NCBI GenBank assembly: GCA_910584195.1
Contig: CAJTYV010000006.1
Span: forward strand, 1-64,000
Direction: 5' to 3'
Length of the DNA: 64,000 bases
From: an uncultured Ruminococcus sp.
Lineage (GTDB): Bacteria; Bacillota; Clostridia; Oscillospirales; Ruminococcaceae
How positions within the stretch are numbered: position 1 is the stretch's first letter; each line of letters opens with the position of its first letter. Below the pieces are notes generated by a model. The model searched no databases, had not been told where the DNA came from, and was given only the letters and a program-made list of their open reading frames with translations. This document shows positions 59,904 through 64,000 of this stretch, piece after piece. The position numbers and the translations under genes are program-made.

Positions 59904-62900
59904 TTATTTAACGCTCCATGAATCGAATTCAACATCGCCGCTGAAAACGAAGTATATATCCTTTGTGCCGGATATATCTGAAACTGCCGGAACTGTAACA
60001 GCTTCCATAGTTGATGACGGTTCAGCGTAGCCTATAACGTCTCCTTTGGGAGAGCCGGCACAAATTTTTATCTTACCGCCGTTTGAAGATGAGGCTTTAA
60101 TAGTAATGGAATCAACGCCGTTTTTGAAGTTTACGCCGCTTACTTTTGTCCATTCGCCCTTTTTGCCTATAACCTTTGTATCCTGGAGTCCTTTAACGCT
60201 GATGCCTTTGGACTGGCTTGACATTGTTTCAGCCTGAACTGTTTTGTATGGATCGAGAGTTTCTATCTGCGAAACGCCTTTCATTGAACCTGATGCGGAA
60301 ATCATTCCGTTGGAGAATGAAGCTTCATCAAGATGGCATGAACGGTAATTTCCGCCGAGATCTGTAGTTCCGTCGGAATTTTTAGCCTGTATATTCATAG
60401 CTCTCGATTGATTGCGGCTATGATAGAGTACATAATATTTACCCTTGAATTCCACTATCGAGTGGTGGTTATTTCCGCCGCCGTCAAGCTGATAAGCGGC
60501 AGGATTTTTAAGAGCAATTCCCTTGTATGTGAAAGGACCGAGGGGATTTTTTGAAGTCATAACAGCGATCTCCGCGTTATTGAATCCGTAAGGATTTCCG
60601 CCCGTAGACCAGTTTGTACAGTAAGAATAGTAGTATGTGTCACCAACTTTAAGGATAGAAGAATCCTCAAAGAGATACGGGGGATTCATTCTTGCATATT
60701 CGCCTGACAGACTTGTCATATCAGCGCCGAGTTTAACTGCTCTTGCAGTACCGGGATCTGCCGCTTTGCCGTCGGGAACGCCGCCGCCAACGTAGAGATA
60801 ACCTGTGCCATCGTCGTCAACGAGAACGGCAGGATCAAAGAGCCAAAGCACATCGTTGAAACCGGGAGTGCTTTTATTAATAAGAGCCTTGCCTATTGGA
60901 TCTCTGTAAGGACCTTCAGGACTGTCGGCTTCAAGTACGCCGATACCGCCTGCGCTGTCTGCGAAGTAGAGGAAGAACTTATCTTTTCCGTTGATAGTTT
61001 TCCATGCTGCATCAGGAGCCCATGCATAAGAAGCCCATTTAGCAGCGCCGTTTTCTGTTCTGCTGTTTTTGCCGGCGACCGGAATTGCACCGTGGTCTGT
61101 CCAGTTTACAAGGTCTGCTGACGAGAAGCAGTTGATAGTACCTGAATTGTATGTGTTAGTCTGAATTTCTCCGTTTGAATTGTATTCGACAGCATCATTT
61201 GTTGTGAAAACATAAAGTCTGTCTTTGTAAACCATGAAACCGGGGTCTGCGCCGAATCTATGCGTCCAGAGGACGTTGTTTTCACCCTCTTTTTTCCAGC
61301 TTTCGGCTATATTAACGCCCTTGAAAACCGCTTCCATAGCAGAAGTATCAATAGCGGGTCTGTTATCAGGGAATGCGGAGATCTTTCCGAGGAGATATTC
61401 CTGAAGAAGAACGAGATCGTTAATTTCAACCTTTCCGCTTCTGTCAACGTCAGCCGCTTTAAGAATTGCAGCGTCAGTGATCTCGCCGACAACAGCTTTA
61501 CGGGCGTTAACCATATCGAGAGCTTCGATAGTACCGTCAAAATCGGTATCGCCGAGAATGATAAGACTGGGATCTATCGGAACATCGGGCTGACCCTCGC
61601 CCGCGATACCCGTACCGTCAACAGCGCCGATAGCTTCGTCAATGTAGAAATCGGTGAGAGATTCCTCCGTTTCAATGTATATCTTGACATCGGAGGCGTC
61701 AGCAGGGATAGTATAGCTTGTATTTATAAGCTGAGCCCATGTATCGTCTGGAGCAATTACGTTAGCGACTTCATCATATGCTGTTTCGCCGCTGCCGTCC
61801 TTATATTCTATCTTCATCATGAACTTAACGTTCTCGCCGGACTTCTGCTTAACGTGAGCGGAGAAGCTGTACGCCTCGCCTGCTTTGAAGATACGCGAGT
61901 TAAGGGAGTAGGACGCGCCCTGCCAAGCGTTTTCTCTGTTTGAAACGAGGAGAGAATTGCTGCCCCATTCGGTGTAATGCTCTGCATTGCTTTGAGAAAC
62001 TTTGTTTCCGCCTCTGTCGGACCAGTTTTGAACTCCGTCCTCAAAGCCGCACTGGAACCACCAGCCATAGTCGTTAGGCTTGGGATCCGGTGTTTCGCCG
62101 CCTTCAAATCCCTCAAGAGGACCGTTGCCGTCACCGAGCGCCATAAGCTTGTTATAAGCAGCTTTAGGCTGATTGTTCTTGTCGTAAAGTGTAGGACTCT
62201 TGTCGCCTTGGATCCATGTATTGGCATCGTTTGGACCCCATACCTGAAGAAGCGTAACTCTGCCGGGATGAGTACCCTTGGTATTTACTTCCATAGCGTG
62301 TTTGAAGATTGCTTCATACTTATCAGCCTGGTCATTAAGCGTCTGACCGTTATCAAGGGAAATATCAAGTTCCGATACATGAACTTCAAGTCCGAGATCA
62401 AGGAACATATCCATTGCCTTGAGGTAGTTTACCGTACCTGAAAATGTGTTATAGCCTGCATCAATGTGAGACTGCATGCCCATACCGTCAATAAGACCTT
62501 TTGCTGAAAGAGGTTTGAGAATAGTATTTATGATACAGTCACGCTTATGATCCCAATATTCATTGTAGTCATTGTAGAAAAGCTTACAGCCCTCGGGAGC
62601 GTATTTTCTTGCATATGTGAAAGCTTTTTCAATAAAGCTGTTGTCACCGTATACTGCAACATATGCTGATTTACCGCCCTCAACGTTGTTGTCGCCGGGT
62701 TCTCTTGCACCGCCGTTGTTTGCAGTTCTGCTACTGTCGTCGGATATACATTCGTTACAAACATCGTACGCGTAAAGATTAAGCGTAGGATACTGTGTAG
62801 CAAAAGCGTTGAATACGTTCTTGATATAGCTTTCAAGACGCTTATCCATTACAGAAGGAGATACCCAGTTGCCGTTGCCGTTAAAGCCTTCTTTGAGAAA

Positions 62901-63764
62901 CCATGCGGGAGTCTGACTGTGCCATACAAACGCATGACCGCGGAACGCAAGACCGTTCTTTGCCGCAAAGTCGGCAATAGCAGAACAATTGTCAAGGCTT
63001 ACGTTGATATTTGTATCTGTAGAACCGTTTGCTCTGAGAACAGCGTCAGCCTTTGTTTCGTTCTCACATTCAACAGCATTGTAATCCTTCAGGAAATTTG
63101 CTGTGATTGCGGAATTTCTGATAGTTCCTCCGTTGAGGATATTACCTACGCGGAAGCCGTATCCGTTGAAAGCGTCTTTAAGACCGCCATCCGCCGCATA
63201 AGCCTCGATAGTTTTATTGTCTTTTGATGAGATGACAACATTGTCAAAAACAAAATCATTTGTAGATTCTGTTGTAATTGTTATTTCGTATTCGTAAGTA
63301 TTTTTGGGGGCTTTATATGAAGCGGAAATTTCTGTCCATTCGCCGGCTTTTACTTTTTTTTCAGCGAGTTCAACAGTTGAAGCCTCTTCTGTTGCCTCAT
63401 CTTTATAGAGAAGTGAAATGTGGAAAACTTCATCTTTTTCGGATTTTACCTGTACGCTGTAATCGTACTTTACTCCGCCCCAAAGATAAAATCCTTTTGA
63501 TGATACTGCGCCTGCGTCTGAAGAAGTACGATCACTTACGAGCATACCTCTTGAATTATCGAAACCAATGCCGTCAATGGCTTCAACATATGAATCAATA
63601 TCGCTTCCGTGCCAGCCCTCATAGGTGACTTCGAAGTCATTGCGGACTGCTTCGGTCGCTATGGTCTGCATACTTGCAAGCTGCGGCATAACAGTGAAAC
63701 TGCTTGCCAAGCAGATTGCCGAGGTTGCAGCTGCTATAAGCCTTTTTCTGTTCAATTTAATCAT
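59904..63764 (-). CDS. Secreted xylanase: CBM22, GH10, CBM22, dockerin, GH43, CBM6
   Basis: A 1286-aa multimodular enzyme. Signal peptide 1-38; CBM22-like domain 41-180; GH10 endoxylanase 190-545 with acid/base Glu338 (YAYDVCNECI) and nucleophile Glu465 (VHVSELDIS); second CBM22 565-715; dockerin 737-795 (GDTDFDGTIEALDM, ADVDRSGKVEINDL); GH43 about 825-1145 (base Asp in FGADPGFMVY, modulator Asp in WLFDPAVLVDDDG, acid Glu in LFEDSSILKVGDTYYY), resembling subfamily 29; CBM6-like domain 1165-1286. It would cut the xylan backbone and remove arabinose or xylose side groups. The CBM22-dockerin stretch is almost identical to that of the GH30 protein. Confidence 0.93.
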   Translation of the reverse strand: MIKLNRKRLIAAATSAICLASSFTVMPQLASMQTIATEAVRNDFEVTYEGWHGSDIDSYVEAIDGIGFDNSRGMLVSDRTSSDAGAVSSKGFYLWGGVKYDYSVQVKSEKDEVFHISLLYKDEATEEASTVELAEKKVKAGEWTEISASYKAPKNTYEYEITITTESTNDFVFDNVVISSKDNKTIEAYAADGGLKDAFNGYGFRVGNILNGGTIRNSAITANFLKDYNAVECENETKADAVLRANGSTDTNINVSLDNCSAIADFAAKNGLAFRGHAFVWHSQTPAWFLKEGFNGNGNWVSPSVMDKRLESYIKNVFNAFATQYPTLNLYAYDVCNECISDDSSRTANNGGAREPGDNNVEGGKSAYVAVYGDNSFIEKAFTYARKYAPEGCKLFYNDYNEYWDHKRDCIINTILKPLSAKGLIDGMGMQSHIDAGYNTFSGTVNYLKAMDMFLDLGLEVHVSELDISLDNGQTLNDQADKYEAIFKHAMEVNTKGTHPGRVTLLQVWGPNDANTWIQGDKSPTLYDKNNQPKAAYNKLMALGDGNGPLEGFEGGETPDPKPNDYGWWFQCGFEDGVQNWSDRGGNKVSQSNAEHYTEWGSNSLLVSNRENAWQGASYSLNSRIFKAGEAYSFSAHVKQKSGENVKFMMKIEYKDGSGETAYDEVANVIAPDDTWAQLINTSYTIPADASDVKIYIETEESLTDFYIDEAIGAVDGTGIAGEGQPDVPIDPSLIILGDTDFDGTIEALDMVNARKAVVGEITDAAILKAADVDRSGKVEINDLVLLQEYLLGKISAFPDNRPAIDTSAMEAVFKGVNIAESWKKEGENNVLWTHRFGADPGFMVYKDRLYVFTTNDAVEYNSNGEIQTNTYNSGTINCFSSADLVNWTDHGAIPVAGKNSRTENGAAKWASYAWAPDAAWKTINGKDKFFLYFADSAGGIGVLEADSPEGPYRDPIGKALINKSTPGFNDVLWLFDPAVLVDDDGTGYLYVGGGVPDGKAADPGTARAVKLGADMTSLSGEYARMNPPYLFEDSSILKVGDTYYYSYCTNWSTGGNPYGFNNAEIAVMTSKNPLGPFTYKGIALKNPAAYQLDGGGNNHHSIVEFKGKYYVLYHSRNQSRAMNIQAKNSDGTTDLGGNYRSCHLDEASFSNGMISASGSMKGVSQIETLDPYKTVQAETMSSQSKGISVKGLQDTKVIGKKGEWTKVSGVNFKNGVDSITIKASSSNGGKIKICAGSPKGDVIGYAEPSSTMEAVTVPAVSDISGTKDIYFVFSGDVEFDSWSVK

Positions 63765-63834
63765 CCCTTCATTAAAATTTCAGAAACCGAATTGCAGAAA
63801 GAGGTTAAAATAGACATAATTTTTCTGCAATTAG

Positions 63835-63899
63835 ATTTCTTTTTGTGCGTTTCGTTTTTATCGCATTCTTATTATACAACATTCACAAAATATTCACAA
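63835..63899 (-). promoter_or_regulatory. Promoter and conserved leader motif of the GH10 gene
   Basis: Minus strand TTGTGA (63899-63894), 17 bases, TATAAT (63876-63871), then ACGAAACGCACAAAAAGAAA (63855-63836). The leader also has the inverted repeat AATTGCAGAAA / TTTCTGCAATT (63790-63832). Confidence 0.75.
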
Positions 63900-63941
63900 C
63901 CCACAAATTGCAGAATAGGTGGATAAAATGAAGATATTTTC

Positions 63942-63970
63942 TTGATTTTTTTAAAATTTCGTGATATAAT
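63942..63970 (+). promoter_or_regulatory. Rightward promoter at window edge
   Basis: TTGATT, 17 bases, TATAAT, pointing out of the window; it starts a gene that is not visible here. Confidence 0.6.
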
Positions 63971-64000
63971 AAATTGCAGGTATTATTGGATCGATAGAGT

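Overview
The window looks like chromosomal DNA around the replication origin of a low-to-moderate GC Firmicute, most likely a fibre-degrading Ruminococcus or close relative (Oscillospiraceae). The reasons are the gene order gyrA/gyrB/remB/recF/S4/dnaN/dnaA | rpmH/rnpA/yidD/yidC/jag/mnmE/mnmG/rsmG/noc/parA/parB/serS, strong Shine-Dalgarno sites, and two large secreted xylanases with internal type I dockerins. No species can be named from sequence reading alone.

Layout. (1) 1-7500, minus strand: the end of one mobile element, with a lipoprotein cut by the window edge, a Dam-type and a Dcm-type DNA methylase, a BRO/KilA-C antirepressor, an LPD28-type protein and a DUF4314 gene broken by an in-frame TAG. 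(2) 7523-18378: a complete 10.9 kb integrative mobilizable element bounded by 23-bp direct repeats, inserted in the 3' end of a tRNA-Glu gene. It carries integrase, excisionase, a MobV relaxase with a probable oriT, a DUF3987 replication-type protein, an XRE regulator with a palindromic operator, and a three-gene cargo: Dam-type methylase, AlwI-like endonuclease, and a protein that reads as a divergent class III nucleotidyl cyclase. (3) 18356-28765: tRNA-Glu and tRNA-Met, then housekeeping genes (nrdR, pseudouridine synthase, sugar-ABC ATPase, dipeptidase, ECF sigma/anti-sigma pair, YtaF-like protein, phosphoesterase) and a dense DnaA-box-like cluster at 26983-27174. (4) 28823-39540, minus strand: the gyrA to dnaA arm. 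(5) 37516-40204: oriC. The dnaA-dnaN gap holds a DnaA box, a G-tract, TAG trios and an AT-rich stretch in the order of the B. subtilis basal unwinding system; a second box cluster lies upstream of dnaA. (6) 40205-51669, plus strand: rpmH to serS, with one perfect and several near-perfect parS sites. (7) 51708-53537, minus strand: a tiny DUF3789-like protein and a thioredoxin / ferredoxin-thioredoxin-reductase-like / flavodiiron protein operon. (8) 53860-56220: repeat, parS, guanylate-kinase-like gene, ion transporter, and an unassigned structured RNA with its own promoter and terminator. (9) 56546-63764, minus strand: GH30-CBM22-dockerin-CE1 and CBM22-GH10-CBM22-dockerin-GH43-CBM6 enzymes under matching promoters.

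Together, genes run away from oriC on both arms. The DnaA box most often seen here is TTTTCAACA rather than TTATCCACA. A dispersed ~130-bp repeat occurs three times and a MITE-like palindrome sits upstream of the ycxB-like gene. The most interesting candidates are the cyclase-like protein behind the restriction genes, the remote DnaA-box cluster, the FTR-like redox operon and the structured RNA at 56019-56219. All assignments come from reading motifs; no database search was run.
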